Source of the DNA: Collinsella aerofaciens
Lineage (GTDB): Bacteria > Actinomycetota > Coriobacteriia > Coriobacteriales > Coriobacteriaceae
DNA length: 53,570 nt
Assembly: GCF_005845035.1 (NCBI RefSeq)
Contig: NZ_SPFO01000018.1
Coordinates: forward strand, 1 to 53,570
Direction of reading: 5' to 3'
Of this stretch, positions 24,212-33,900 are shown piece after piece. The translations under genes were made by a program, and so were the position numbers. Under the pieces are notes generated by a model. That model saw nothing but the letters and a program-made list of their open reading frames with translations, was not told where the DNA came from and did no database searches. Every line of letters starts with the position of its first letter. The stretch's first letter is position 1.

Positions 24212-25304
24212 CGGAGTACACGACCTTACCGGAACCCTCGACGCACTCGCCCACGCGGAACGGCTTCTCGCCCAGCGCGACCAGAGCCTCGGTCACCGCG
24301 GCCTCGTCCTCGGGGGCGACGATCAGGCACAGGCCAACGCCCATGTTGAAGGTCTTGCATGCCTCGTTGGGCGCGAGCTCGGCCTGGCGCGACACGTAGG
24401 TGATGACGGGCGGAACGTCCCAACCCATCTCGGCGCCGTTGCGGGTGACCACGGCGTCGACGTCGTCGGCAAGCGCGCGGTTGAGGTTCTCGGTAATACC
24501 GCCGCCAGTGATGTGGGCGATAGCGTGCACGTTGGCACCACCGCGGAGCAGCTCCAGAATCGGCTTGACGTAGATGCGCGTGGGAGCCAGCAGGGCGTCG
24601 GCCAGCGAAGCACCGCCGAGCTCCTCGAGCGGACGGCTCAGCTCCTCGGCCTTAGCGGCGGCCTCGGGCGTGCCCGGCTTAATGCCGTCGACGCCGATGA
24701 CCTTGCGCACGAGCGAGTAGCCGTTGGAATGCACGCCGGTGGAGGGCAGGCCCAGAATCACGTCGCCGGGACAGACATTCGCGGGATCGAGCATCTTGGG
24801 ACGGTCGACGACGCCCACGGTAAAGCCGGCAAGGTCGTAGTCGGCCGGAGCCATGACGCCCGGGTGCTCGGCCATCTCGCCGCCCACGAGCGCGCAGCCC
24901 GCGAGCTTGCAGCCATCGGCCACACCCTTGATGATCTTTGCCATGTGCTCGGCCTCAATGTGGCCGATGGCAACGTAGTCCAGGAAGAACAGCGGCTCGG
25001 CGCCCGAAGCCAGAATATCGTTGACGCACATGGCGACCAGGTCCTGGCCCACCGTCTCGTGACGGTCCATGATCTGAGCGAGCACGAGTTTGGTGCCCAC
25101 GCCGTCGGTACCGCTGATCAGAATCGGGTCTTCCATATCCTTAAGCGCGGCGGCCGAGAACAGGCCACCGAAGCCGCCGATACCGCCGATGACCTCGGGG
25201 CGGTTGGTGTCCTTGACCATCTGCTTAATGGCGTCGACGGCGCGGCCGCCCTCGGCGGTATCGACGCCGGCATCCTCATACGTCACATGCTTGCTGTCGC
25301 TCAT
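24201..25304 (-). CDS. purM: Phosphoribosylformylglycinamidine cyclo-ligase (AIR synthetase)
   Basis: Fifth step of purine synthesis. 367 aa. It shows YEDAGVDTAEG at 9-19, GGIGGFGGLF, the nucleotide-binding GTDGVGTKLVLAQ, AMCVNDILASGAEPLFFLDY, LVGGEMAEHPG and the C-terminal MGVGLCLIV. GAGAGGAAGG-type sequence lies before the ATG. It is co-transcribed with purN; a palindrome-bearing gap of about 155 nt separates it from purF. Confidence 0.96.
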   Translation of the reverse strand: MSDSKHVTYEDAGVDTAEGGRAVDAIKQMVKDTNRPEVIGGIGGFGGLFSAAALKDMEDPILISGTDGVGTKLVLAQIMDRHETVGQDLVAMCVNDILASGAEPLFFLDYVAIGHIEAEHMAKIIKGVADGCKLAGCALVGGEMAEHPGVMAPADYDLAGFTVGVVDRPKMLDPANVCPGDVILGLPSTGVHSNGYSLVRKVIGVDGIKPGTPEAAAKAEELSRPLEELGGASLADALLAPTRIYVKPILELLRGGANVHAIAHITGGGITENLNRALADDVDAVVTRNGAEMGWDVPPVITYVSRQAELAPNEACKTFNMGVGLCLIVAPEDEAAVTEALVALGEKPFRVGECVEGSGKVVYSDER

Positions 25305-25373
25305 CTGAGCCTTCCTCTCCCACTACCGTCCGCCGCGCGGGCGCCAAACGGTGCTCATAGTTGCGTTCATTTC

Positions 25374-25461
25374 GGCGTGTGCCATAACAGCACACGCCGT
25401 CATATCAACAAAACAGCAGGTAAAACCTACCAAAATAAACCTGTCCCTACATTGCAGGTTT
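25374..25461. repeat. Two palindromes between purF and purM
   Basis: First, GGCGTGTGC/GCACACGCC (9 bp, 7-nt loop, 25374-25398). Second, an inverted repeat AAAACCT...AGGTTT at 25422-25461 containing CCAAAATAAACCTGTCCC, a word shared with the structured region after pth (14483-14507). The second overlaps the purF stop codon. They may modulate transcription passing from purF to purM. Confidence 0.55.
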
Positions 25462-27131
25462 TAGGCCTCGCCGTGCTCCTCTTCCCAGCTGCGGTCGTCG
25501 TATTTCTCGACCACGGCGTCGTCGTCAACGTGCAGCGGTTTGTCCAGGTTGCGAGGCTTAAAGCCCTCCATGAACTTGTCGCGGCCAAAGCTCTCGGGAA
25601 TCGCCACGGGGTAGCGGCCGGTAAAGCACGCATCGCAGTAACCGCCCTTGGGCATGACCTTAAGCAGGCCCTCGACCGAAAGGAAAGCCAGCGAATCGGC
25701 GCCAATGTACTCGCAAATCTCGTCGACCGTTTTGTTGGCGCTGATAAGCTGCGACTGCACGTCAGTATCGATACCGTAGAAGCACGGCCAGATGACCTCG
25801 GGCGAGTTGATGCGGATATGAATCTCCTTGGCGCCAGCGTTGCGCAGCATCTTGACGAGCTGCACCATGGTGGTGCCGCGCACGATGGAGTCGTCGATGA
25901 CGACCAGGCGCTTGCCCTCGATGTTGTCGCGCAGCGGGTTAAGCTTCATGCGCACGCCCATGGCGCGCAACTCCTGCGTAGGCTCGATAAACGTACGGCC
26001 CACGTAACGGTTCTTGATGAGGCCCTCGCCAAAGGGAATGCCGCTCTCGTGCGAATAGCCCTCCGCAGGCGGCAGGCCGGAGTCGGGCACGCCGATGACC
26101 AGGTCGGCCTCGACGGGCTCTTCGTGTGCCAGCTGACGACCCATGTCGTAACGGCAGGCATAGACGCTCTTGCCGTTCATGATGGAGTCGGGGCGGGCAA
26201 AGTAGACCTGCTCAAAGATGCAGTTTGCGGGCTCTTCGGCTGCAGGCACGCCCTGCTCGGATACCAGACCCTCGGCGCTGATGCGCAAGATCTCGCCGGG
26301 ACGGACGTCACGGACGTACTCGGCACCCACGATGTCGAGTGCGCAGGTCTCGGAAGCAACGACCCAGCCGCCGGCGCGCGTGACATGGACGGCGGAGTCG
26401 ACCGTCGTGGCGCCGTCTTGCGAGGGCAGCTGCGAAACGGATGCGGCATCGGCCTGGTCCAGACCCTCGTCCACCAGCTTGCCCAGCACGAGCGGGCGAA
26501 TGCCGTGCGGATCGCGGAATGCGTAGAGCGCCTGCTCGTTGATGAGCGTCATGGCGTAGCCGCCGCGCACAAGCTCCATGGTCTTGCGAATGCCCTCGCG
26601 CAGGTGGCCCGTACGATGGGTAAAGTAGCCGATAAGCTTGGTCGCGACCTCGGAATCCGAATTGGAGAGGAACGGCACGCCCAGCTCGATCAGCTGGCGG
26701 CGCAGCTCGTCGGTGTTGACCAGAGTGCCGTTGTGAGCAAGCGCGATAATGACGCTGTTGATGGTGGAGAGATGCGGCTGCGAGGCTTCCCAGCTCTTGG
26801 CACCGGCAGTGCCATAGCGCACGTGGCCCACGGCCAGCTGGCCGGAGAGCGTCGACAGGTCGGCGTTGGAGAACACGCGGTCGAGCAGGCCCAGATCCTT
26901 GCGGACCATAACCGTGCCGCCATCACCCACGGCGATTCCCGCCGATTCCTGGCCGCGATGCTGCAGCGCGCGCAGACCAAAGTACGTCAGTCGAGCCACA
27001 TCGCGATCGGGTGCCCACACACCAAAAATGCCGCATTCCTCATGCAGCTGGTCGGAGTCCGGATCATAAGTCGACATGGTCTTCACCTGTCCCGCGGCAC
27101 GCTCGGCCGCGCGGATGGTTTCTTGAGACAT
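25461..27131 (-). CDS. purF: Amidophosphoribosyltransferase
   Basis: Commits PRPP to purines. 556 aa. The N-terminal nucleophile is C33 in EECGIFGVW, exposed after removal of a 32-residue propeptide. An in-frame ATG at 27077 would give a more usual 14-residue propeptide, while the ATG at 27131 has a good GAGGGG site. The glutaminase part contains LRALQHRGQESAG and AHNGTLVN; the transferase part contains the PRPP motif VVIDDSIVRGTT. The C-terminal YCDACFTGRYP is typical of the iron-sulfur-containing Bacillus-type enzyme. First gene of the purF-purM-purN cluster. Confidence 0.96.
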   Translation of the reverse strand: MSQETIRAAERAAGQVKTMSTYDPDSDQLHEECGIFGVWAPDRDVARLTYFGLRALQHRGQESAGIAVGDGGTVMVRKDLGLLDRVFSNADLSTLSGQLAVGHVRYGTAGAKSWEASQPHLSTINSVIIALAHNGTLVNTDELRRQLIELGVPFLSNSDSEVATKLIGYFTHRTGHLREGIRKTMELVRGGYAMTLINEQALYAFRDPHGIRPLVLGKLVDEGLDQADAASVSQLPSQDGATTVDSAVHVTRAGGWVVASETCALDIVGAEYVRDVRPGEILRISAEGLVSEQGVPAAEEPANCIFEQVYFARPDSIMNGKSVYACRYDMGRQLAHEEPVEADLVIGVPDSGLPPAEGYSHESGIPFGEGLIKNRYVGRTFIEPTQELRAMGVRMKLNPLRDNIEGKRLVVIDDSIVRGTTMVQLVKMLRNAGAKEIHIRINSPEVIWPCFYGIDTDVQSQLISANKTVDEICEYIGADSLAFLSVEGLLKVMPKGGYCDACFTGRYPVAIPESFGRDKFMEGFKPRNLDKPLHVDDDAVVEKYDDRSWEEEHGEA

Positions 27132-27172
27132 GGCATCCCCTCAGAGCCTCGTTATTTGGCGTTACCTGCCCT

Positions 27173-27178
27173 ATTATA
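27173..27178 (-). promoter_or_regulatory. -10 box candidate for purF
   Basis: A perfect TATAAT on the minus strand, 42 nt before the purF ATG. No clear -35 hexamer is seen at the expected spacing. On the plus strand another TATAAT (27238-27243) points toward the CmpB-like gene. Confidence 0.4.
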
Positions 27179-27425
27179 CGCACGGCAAGACAAGCACTCC
27201 CGCGCATGAACAGCGCTTTTTAAAAGCCCACCGAGCTTATAATCCGTTTTGCAGCCAAACATTTTATTGGGCAACCGCCTCGGGGCCGACGATCCCGCAT
27301 ACTTCCGTTGCGACGCGTCTCGCCCGCCGTTGGGGCTTGCATTGTTGCAATTGGGACGTTCGTCCTGTCTTTTGGCAGGTCGGCGGCGTATCCTTGTACC
27401 TACAGCAAAACGAGAAAGGTTATGT

Positions 27426-28655
27426 ATGGATCGAAACGAACTCGACCCCAGCGTCCCCAGCGCCACGGAGGTCAAGAAGATCCCACTCATCATTAAGGTA
27501 TACGCCGTCCTATGCATCCTGTCCGGCGTGGGCACGCTCCCTTCGGTCGGCGCCTTTATGTGGCAGGTCATCACCGCGCTCATCAACGGCAACGCCGCCG
27601 CCAAGCTCGGCGACAACACGCTCGTCGCGGTCGGCCTTATCGTCGCCGGCATCATGCTCTCTGCGGCAAGCGCCGTCATCCTGATCATCTTTGGCCTGGA
27701 CCTTATCAAAAACCAGCGCCGCAACGCCGCTCGCCTGTCCTACATCCTTATTGCATTCACCGTCGTCGAGCTTTTGGTTGACGTGATGCTCCAGGGCATC
27801 GGGCCCTTCTTGCTTCGCCCTGCCATCCAGCTCGGCATCCTCGTCGCGCTTTCGGCCACCGTCGACCCCACGCTGCGCCAGGAGCGCGAGCTGCAGCGCC
27901 GCCTGCAGGAGATGCTCGATCGCGACGCCGCAGCCGAGGGCATGCTCGGGCGCGATGAAACCGGCGAAGGCTACATCAAGCTCAACTACTTCAACCTGTT
28001 CTGGGTATTCTTTGTCTGCTGCATACTCGGCCTGATCGCCGAGGACATCTGGCACATGACGGTCGACGACCCGGGCGTCTTCCAGAACCGCGCCGGCATG
28101 CTGTTTGGCCCCTTCAGCCCCATCTACGGATTTGGCGCCGTACTCATGACCATGGTGCTCAACCGCTTCTACAAAAAGAACCCCATCATTATCTTTTTGG
28201 TGAGCGCGCTGCTCGGTGCAAGCTTTGAGGTGTTCGTGGGCTGGTTTATGCAGACCTCGTTTGGCGTGGTCTCGTGGAGCTACTCGCATATGAAGCTCTT
28301 TGGCATGCCCGATCCGCTCGCCGTCCTTACCGGCGGACGTACCTGCACGGGCTTCGCCTGCCTGTGGGGCCTGGGTGGCCTCATCTGGATCAAGCTGCTG
28401 CTGCCGAGGCTGCTCAAGCTCATCAACATGATTCCGTGGAAGAGTCGCTACTCGGCTACCGTCATCTTCACCATCATTATGCTGGTCGACGGCGTCATGA
28501 CGCTGCAATCGCTCGATTATTGGTACCAGCGCGTCAACGGCACGGAGCCGGATATTCCCGTCGCGCAGTTCTACGGCAAGTATTTCGATAACGACTACAT
28601 GGAGAACCGCTTCCAGAGCATGACCATGAGCCCCAAGGATGCGACGCGCGTGTAG
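27426..28655 (+). CDS. Putative ABC-transporter permease CmpB-like membrane protein
   Basis: 409 aa polytopic membrane protein. The first half has four hydrophobic segments (about 20-160) followed by a charged helix with RQERELQRRLQEML. The second half (about 185-400) resembles the CmpB family, with FCVCCILGLIAED-like, GMLFGPFSPIYGFGAV and the Trp/aromatic stretch FEVFVGWFMQTSFGVVSW, a Gram-positive membrane family of unknown role. GAAAGG lies 7-8 nt before the ATG at 27426. It is divergent from purF. Confidence 0.75.
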   Translation: MDRNELDPSVPSATEVKKIPLIIKVYAVLCILSGVGTLPSVGAFMWQVITALINGNAAAKLGDNTLVAVGLIVAGIMLSAASAVILIIFGLDLIKNQRRNAARLSYILIAFTVVELLVDVMLQGIGPFLLRPAIQLGILVALSATVDPTLRQERELQRRLQEMLDRDAAAEGMLGRDETGEGYIKLNYFNLFWVFFVCCILGLIAEDIWHMTVDDPGVFQNRAGMLFGPFSPIYGFGAVLMTMVLNRFYKKNPIIIFLVSALLGASFEVFVGWFMQTSFGVVSWSYSHMKLFGMPDPLAVLTGGRTCTGFACLWGLGGLIWIKLLLPRLLKLINMIPWKSRYSATVIFTIIMLVDGVMTLQSLDYWYQRVNGTEPDIPVAQFYGKYFDNDYMENRFQSMTMSPKDATRV

Positions 28656-28675
28656 CGTCCACCGCACCCAAAACG

Positions 28676-28719
28676 CAAAATGCCCCCCCCGGTATCACAC
28701 GTACCGGCGGGCATTTTTA
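28676..28719. terminator. Bidirectional terminator between convergent genes
   Basis: The arms TGCCC..CCGGTA and TACCGG..GGGCA are flanked by A-run and T-run, so it can act on both strands, after the CmpB-like gene and after the MoaE-like gene. Confidence 0.8.
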
Positions 28720-28747
28720 TAAACGAGTCTTCTATCGACGCAAGCCT

Positions 28748-29164
28748 CTACGCCTCGTGCTCGACCTCACTCACGCATTCGTTCTTGATGGTGCCAACGA
28801 GCGCCTGCAGCGCATCGACCACGTGCGGGCGAATGTCCCCGCCGATGAGCACGAGCATGATGTCGTCGCCTACGGCAAGCTCACCGCTCGCCAGCCACAC
28901 GCGCACATAGCCGATACCCGGCATCGCGCGCGTGGCCTCGATAGCAGCCTGCACCTTGCTGGCGTCGTAGCCAAACACCATGCCGCCCACCTTGTGGCCC
29001 GGCGCCACGCCATCGGTCTCGACACCGCGCGCCTCGGCCTTGGGCGTCGCGCGCACCACACCGTTATGTGTCAGATACATACCGCACGCAGGTGCCGACG
29101 AATCGGCCTTGGCCTCGCGCAGCCAAGCATCAATCGAAGGCATCGTTTTGCCGTTCTCAAGCAT
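28748..29164 (-). CDS. MoaE-like protein (molybdopterin synthase large-subunit fold), divergent
   Basis: 138 aa. It matches the MoaE pattern loosely: an Arg-containing GVVR motif near residue 37, a segment ending VRVWLASGELAVGDDIMLVLIGGDIRPHVVDAL, where MoaE has HRxGxLxxGDxxVxVxVxxxHR, and GTIKNE where the catalytic lysine sits. Several MoaE histidines and the second lysine are absent. No other molybdenum-cofactor genes lie nearby. It could be a repurposed or degenerate MoaE. GAGGGAG lies 5 nt before this ATG; an adjacent ATG precedes it. Confidence 0.6.
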   Translation of the reverse strand: MLENGKTMPSIDAWLREAKADSSAPACGMYLTHNGVVRATPKAEARGVETDGVAPGHKVGGMVFGYDASKVQAAIEATRAMPGIGYVRVWLASGELAVGDDIMLVLIGGDIRPHVVDALQALVGTIKNECVSEVEHEA

Positions 29165-29227
29165 CATTTCTCCCTCTACTGTCAGCGAGTAGCCAATTTA
29201 GGACGGGTTTTGCTACCCCTGGATAAT

Positions 29228-30226
29228 CTATTCCTCAACCGGCGTGAGCACCATGACGGCACGCGTGTTGCTCAGCGATAGCGAACGACAGGTCACAAGC
29301 GTTACGACCTTAGTTGCCGAGGCGGCGCGGTCGCCCGCATCGCTTGCCACTGCCGATGCCCCGTCGAGCATTTCGGACAGATAACTCGTCAGCCCATCGT
29401 CGCCCTCAAAATTGGTCGCGCGCGCCTTGGCATACGTGTCCTCGACAACTTTGGTCGCCAGTGGTCGCAGCTTATACGTCGCATCGCGCGTGATGTAGTA
29501 CACATATTCAATGCTATCGAACGTCGCCTGATCAGTAGTGTCCGAAATCACGTTGAACATCGACCCGTCATTCATGTGGTGGCCGTAGATCGTGGTCTGC
29601 TGGTCAACCATTCCCGGCGCGGTGTCATCGCTATCCAAGAAAATGGCACCGGACGCGTTAGATGTACCGTCAAACAGCGTGTTGAGGTACTTGGAGTTGT
29701 TGTTGGTCTGCACCACGGGATAGTTGATGTTGGTGCCGGGCGCGTAAATCCAACCCACAACCTCGGGATTCGTCTGGACAAGTGCATCAAAGTCGATAAT
29801 CGGCACGCCGCTGGCGTCCTTGTCGCTTATATATTGCTTCTCGATTTTCTGATACGAATCGCTCGCCTGCTTATAGCCAATCTGAGCATTAATAAAGATA
29901 GCGGCGGCAGCGACAATCAGACCGATGCCCACGATGATGAGCAGAATGGGAATAATGGAGCGGCGCTTTTTGCGCGGCGGCTCGGTGTAATCCGACGGCG
30001 CGGCATGCGATGAAGACCGGGGCGGTTTTTTAGCGGTGCTATAAGACGAAGGACGATATGCGGCCGGCGCGTCCTGTCGACGATGCGTCGCCGGTGTCAC
30101 GGGACGCGGCACGCGCTGCTGCTGAGGAGAGGATGTCCGACCCTGCTGTGCCGCACGGGCAGCACCCGGCTTCGACGGATCGGGAATCTGAGAAGCCTTG
30201 AATCGTTTTCCCTGATAGTCGGACAT
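29228..30226 (-). CDS. Class B-type sortase
   Basis: 332 aa. A basic, Pro/Ser/Gln-rich cytoplasmic tail of about 80 residues, one membrane span (IIPILLIIVGIGLIVAAAAIF), then the extracellular sortase barrel. Catalytic His is in YGHHMNDGSMF and Cys in LVTCRSLSLSNTR with the Arg nearby. The spacing and WIYAPGTNINYPVVQ resemble SrtB. It joins sorting-signal proteins to the wall. The large wall-anchored glycosidase is encoded 0.8 kb upstream, but with an IPVTG signal rather than the NPQTN class normally used by SrtB. TAAGGAGAG precedes the ATG. Confidence 0.9.
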   Translation of the reverse strand: MSDYQGKRFKASQIPDPSKPGAARAAQQGRTSSPQQQRVPRPVTPATHRRQDAPAAYRPSSYSTAKKPPRSSSHAAPSDYTEPPRKKRRSIIPILLIIVGIGLIVAAAAIFINAQIGYKQASDSYQKIEKQYISDKDASGVPIIDFDALVQTNPEVVGWIYAPGTNINYPVVQTNNNSKYLNTLFDGTSNASGAIFLDSDDTAPGMVDQQTTIYGHHMNDGSMFNVISDTTDQATFDSIEYVYYITRDATYKLRPLATKVVEDTYAKARATNFEGDDGLTSYLSEMLDGASAVASDAGDRAASATKVVTLVTCRSLSLSNTRAVMVLTPVEE

Positions 30227-30261
30227 GGCTCTCCTTATACTGCGGTGAAACGGCGGAACGC

Positions 30262-30726
30262 CTAGGCGTCGGCCATCTCCTGCTTCATCTTCTCGATAAC
30301 CTTGCGGTACTCGGGGTCGCATGCGCCCAGAATCTGCGTGGCGTAAATGGCGGCGTTCTTGGCGCCATTGATGGCAACGCAGGCCACGGGCACACCCGAA
30401 GGCATCTGCACCATCGACAGCAGCGAATCCATGCCGCCCAGGTCACTCGTCTTCATAGGCACGCCGATGACCGGCAGCGGCGTAAAGGCAGCCACGACAC
30501 CACCCAGGTGAGCGGCCTTGCCGGCGGCGGCGATAATCACTTTGATACCGCGATCGGCAGCAGTCGAGGCCCACTCGTGAACCTTCGCCGGCGTGCGGTG
30601 TGCACTCGCGATCACGAGCTCATAGGGCACGCCCAGTGCCTCGAGCTCGGCGGTGCAACCTTCCATAACGCCCAGATCGGACTTGGAGCCCATGATGATC
30701 CCGACAACCGGCTTTTGATCTGCCAT
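30262..30726 (-). CDS. purE: N5-carboxyaminoimidazole ribonucleotide mutase
   Basis: 154 aa class I PurE, converting N5-CAIR to CAIR in purine synthesis. It shows VGIIMGSKSDLGVM, VIASAHRTPAKV, AGKAAHLGGVVAAFTPLPVIGVP and SMVQMPSGVPVACVAI. The ATG at 30726 lies 8 nt after AGGAGG. No purK is adjacent. It is followed after 35 nt by the sortase gene, so the two may be co-transcribed. Confidence 0.96.
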   Translation of the reverse strand: MADQKPVVGIIMGSKSDLGVMEGCTAELEALGVPYELVIASAHRTPAKVHEWASTAADRGIKVIIAAAGKAAHLGGVVAAFTPLPVIGVPMKTSDLGGMDSLLSMVQMPSGVPVACVAINGAKNAAIYATQILGACDPEYRKVIEKMKQEMADA

Positions 30727-30820
30727 AAACAAAGACCTCCTGTTGAGAACGGCGACGCGGCGGATCCGCGACCCTTAACTACTGAGAGTAGTATAGCTGC
30801 TCCCGTCCCTGCGGTCTTTG

Positions 30821-30935
30821 TGGCGGCGGCTGAGCCTTTCCCTCGGGAACTGGGCTTCGCGAAGTTTCCCGAGGGAAAGGCTCAGCCGCCACCCTGCGAC
30901 CTACCGGGGATTGCCATGACGTACGTTGGCTGAAA
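30821..30935. repeat. Palindromic repeat with TTCGCGAA loop, copy R1
   Basis: A near-perfect stem of about 28 bp (GCTGAGCCTTTCCCTCGGG and complement) caps a constant loop AACTGGGCTTCGCGAAGTTT. A tail (CCGGGGATTGCCATGACGTA) is shared with copy R2. It sits between purE and the GH31 terminator. The other copies are R2 at 37741 and R3 at 40536 (reverse orientation). Confidence 0.75.
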
Positions 30936-30936
30936 T

Positions 30937-30979
30937 AAAAAAGCGTGCCCACCGTCCTTGGGTGGGACGGCGGGCACGT
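30937..30979 (-). terminator. Terminator after the GH31 gene
   Basis: On the minus strand the arms CGTGCCCGCCGTCCCACCC/GGACGGTGGGCACG (partly mismatched) are followed by six T. Confidence 0.9.
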
Positions 30980-30999
30980 TTGCTTAGTTGTCGCTGGGA

Positions 31000-33900
31000 C
31001 TACTCAGCCTTATTGCGACGGTGGAAGAAGGCACCGATCGCAGCGATGATGGCTCCAAGGCCACCGACAGTCGCGACAGTTGCCGCCGTTTGATCGCCAG
31101 TAACGGGGATCGCCGAACCGTTCTTCTTGCCGCCCTGGGCCTTGTCGCCTGCGGGCTTGCCCGCCTGGCTGCCGCCGTTCGAGCCATTGCCGGAACCCTG
31201 GTTGCCCGAACCGCCCTGGTTGCCGGAGTCGGCATCCTTAAGGCCCTCGATGGCCAGCTTGAGCTGGTCATAAGCCGCCTGGAGCTGGGTGTCGGAAGCA
31301 TTCTCATCACCCAAGACATCCTCGGCGTAGGTAATGGCATCCGTCAGGGCCTTGACGGACTCGGCCGTCTTTCCCTTGGTGTCAGTCTCCTTCGCCTGCT
31401 TGACCAGGGCCTTGAGCTGTTTCTTGGTCGGGTTCTCAACTGGGGTCACCGGGGTCTTCTCGAGCGCGTCACGGGCATCCTCGAGCGCCTTGAGTGCCTG
31501 GTCGACCTCGTCCTGCGTGGCGTTCTCGTCGCTCAGGATGGCGCGGGCGCTCGCCAAGGCGTTCTGGAACGCGGTCCAGGAAGCCTCGGTGTAGTCACTG
31601 GCCTTAAGGTCGCCGGCTGCAACCTCGGCATCAACCTTTTCAATCGCGGCAGTGAGGTCGTCCTTCGCCACCGGATCGGGAACGGCCGCACCGTAGAACT
31701 TGAGTTCCGCCATGCTGCAGTAGGCGTCAACGCTGCCACCGCCGGCGTGGAGCACCTTGACGGTCACGTAGCGACCGCGCGCGGCACCAAAGCTCATCTG
31801 CTTCCAGTCGCCACGGTCGGTGAGCACGCGGCCGTCGTTGTCGAAGGTAAACGTACCCATCGACGCGGCGGTGCCCATCTCATAACCGTCGGCGGTGTCG
31901 GAGACCAGCACCTCGGCCTCAAAGATATCGCCGTTCGTGCCGCCGTCCTGGCGCGGCAGGAACGTGACGTCGGTGAGATCGTAGTCGCGGCCCAGGTCGA
32001 CGGTCAGGTGCTGGGGCATACCGGTCTTATAAGCATAGTCGCTGTGCCAGAGCGTCTGCTCATCGCCGTCAAGAGCGTTGACGGCGTTGCTGCCCTCATA
32101 GTCGGCCTCGCTCGAGAAGCCGGTCACCTTGACGTTCTCGCGGTTCTCGGGCGTGTTGATGAGCTTCTTCTCATCAACGGGGCGCATCTTGAGGCCGTCG
32201 ATTGCCTTTTCGATCTTGGTCGTAGCGTCTGCGACATCCTTCTTGCTATAGCTGCCCTGGCCGCCGTCGAGAAGCTTCTGAGCCGCCTCGACCGCAGCGG
32301 TGAGAGCTGCATAAGAATCCTTGGTGTAGACGGACTCGCTGTAGCCCGCGGCCTTGGAAAGCGCCGCCATGAGCGCAGAGGTGTCGACACCAGCCTTGAC
32401 CTCGACCTCATAGGATGCGGTCTTGGAGGGGTCGAGCACTGACGCCACCGTGATCGTTGCCTTGCCGGCCTTGTTGGCACGCAAGTAGTAGTTCACGCTA
32501 TCGCCGGCCTGAACAGCGGAGACGCTCACCACAGAGGAGTCGGAGCTCTCGACCGTCACATAGGGGTAGCCGGCGCTCTCGGGCGTGGCCTTAGCGTCGA
32601 CGAGCGTAACGTCGCCCTCAAAGAACTCGGTCTGGTTCTTGCCCAGCTCGATACCCTCGATGGCCTCGACACCCTGCGTGTAGTTGAAGTTGATCTCGCG
32701 CAGTGTGAGCATCTGGTCACCCGATGCCTCAAGCGGCGTGATCTCGACCTTAGTCGCCTTCTTGCCCTTGTTCTCGGCAGAGAGGCCAAAGGCGTAGCGA
32801 GCCTGGAAGGAATCGTACTCCCCACCCGCGAACTCCTGGGTCGAGCCATCCTCGAACGTCACGACGGCCTTGATCTTCTGCACGGTGCCGTTACCGCCGT
32901 CGCGGTTGACGACCTCAACGGCATCGAGCTTCGATGGTGTCTTAAAGGCAAATGTCATCGTGGTGGGAAGCTTCACGTAACTCGGAAGCTTGCCCTCGCT
33001 GTCCCAGTTGCCGCTCCAGTTCCACAGGAACTCAAAGCCGTTGTCGCCCTCATCGTTATCGAACAGCGCGTTATAGCTCTTCTGCTGAATAAGCTTCTCG
33101 ACGTTGGAACCGTCGTCGGTCGTGAGCTCGTCGTTGGTCATCGTGATGTTGAAGGCATCCTGACCGTACTCGGCAACCGTGGGCTGCGGAACGTCCGGCA
33201 TCGTCACGGTACCGTCACTCGTAAACTCGAGCGCATCGCACGCCGGACCGATGAGCCAAGACGTCGAGGGCAGTTCAACCTTGCCGGCCGTCTTGGCCTT
33301 GAGTTTGAAGCTCGCCACCGCGCCAGTGCCGTTGTAGAGCTTGCCGTCGCCGCGGTTGGCAAAGGCGAGGTTGATGGTCTGTGTGCCGTCCGCGAACTGG
33401 ACCTTCTCGCGCGACAGGTTCTCCATGCCGGCGGTCGAACCATCCTGCGAGATGCTCTCGGACACAAACTCAAACTGGTCACTCTTAAAGTTGACGAGCG
33501 CGCCCAGGGCGTTGACGTTCTTGGCGTCGGCCGCATAGACATCGACGGTGATCTCATCGCCGGCATCGACCTCGGTCTTGCTCGGAATCACCGCGAGCTT
33601 GCCGGCGACCTTGCCTTTCTGCTTGGTGCCGCCATCAAGCCCCGCCATGGTAAACGAGTAGTCGTAGACATCATAGACCCCGTTGCCGTTGAGATCGGCA
33701 AAGTGGTCGCGAATCTGCGAGTCGAACGTCGAGGTATCGGGCTCGCGGTTCTCGAGACCCAGATAATTCTTCATGTTGGAAAAGTCGCCATCGGAGATCG
33801 TTGCCTTGTTGAGGTTGGAACCCACAGCAAAGCCGTCCGTACCATCGGCCTTGTAGATGGCGATCTCGGACGCGGAGAAGAAGTTACCAACCGAAGCGAG

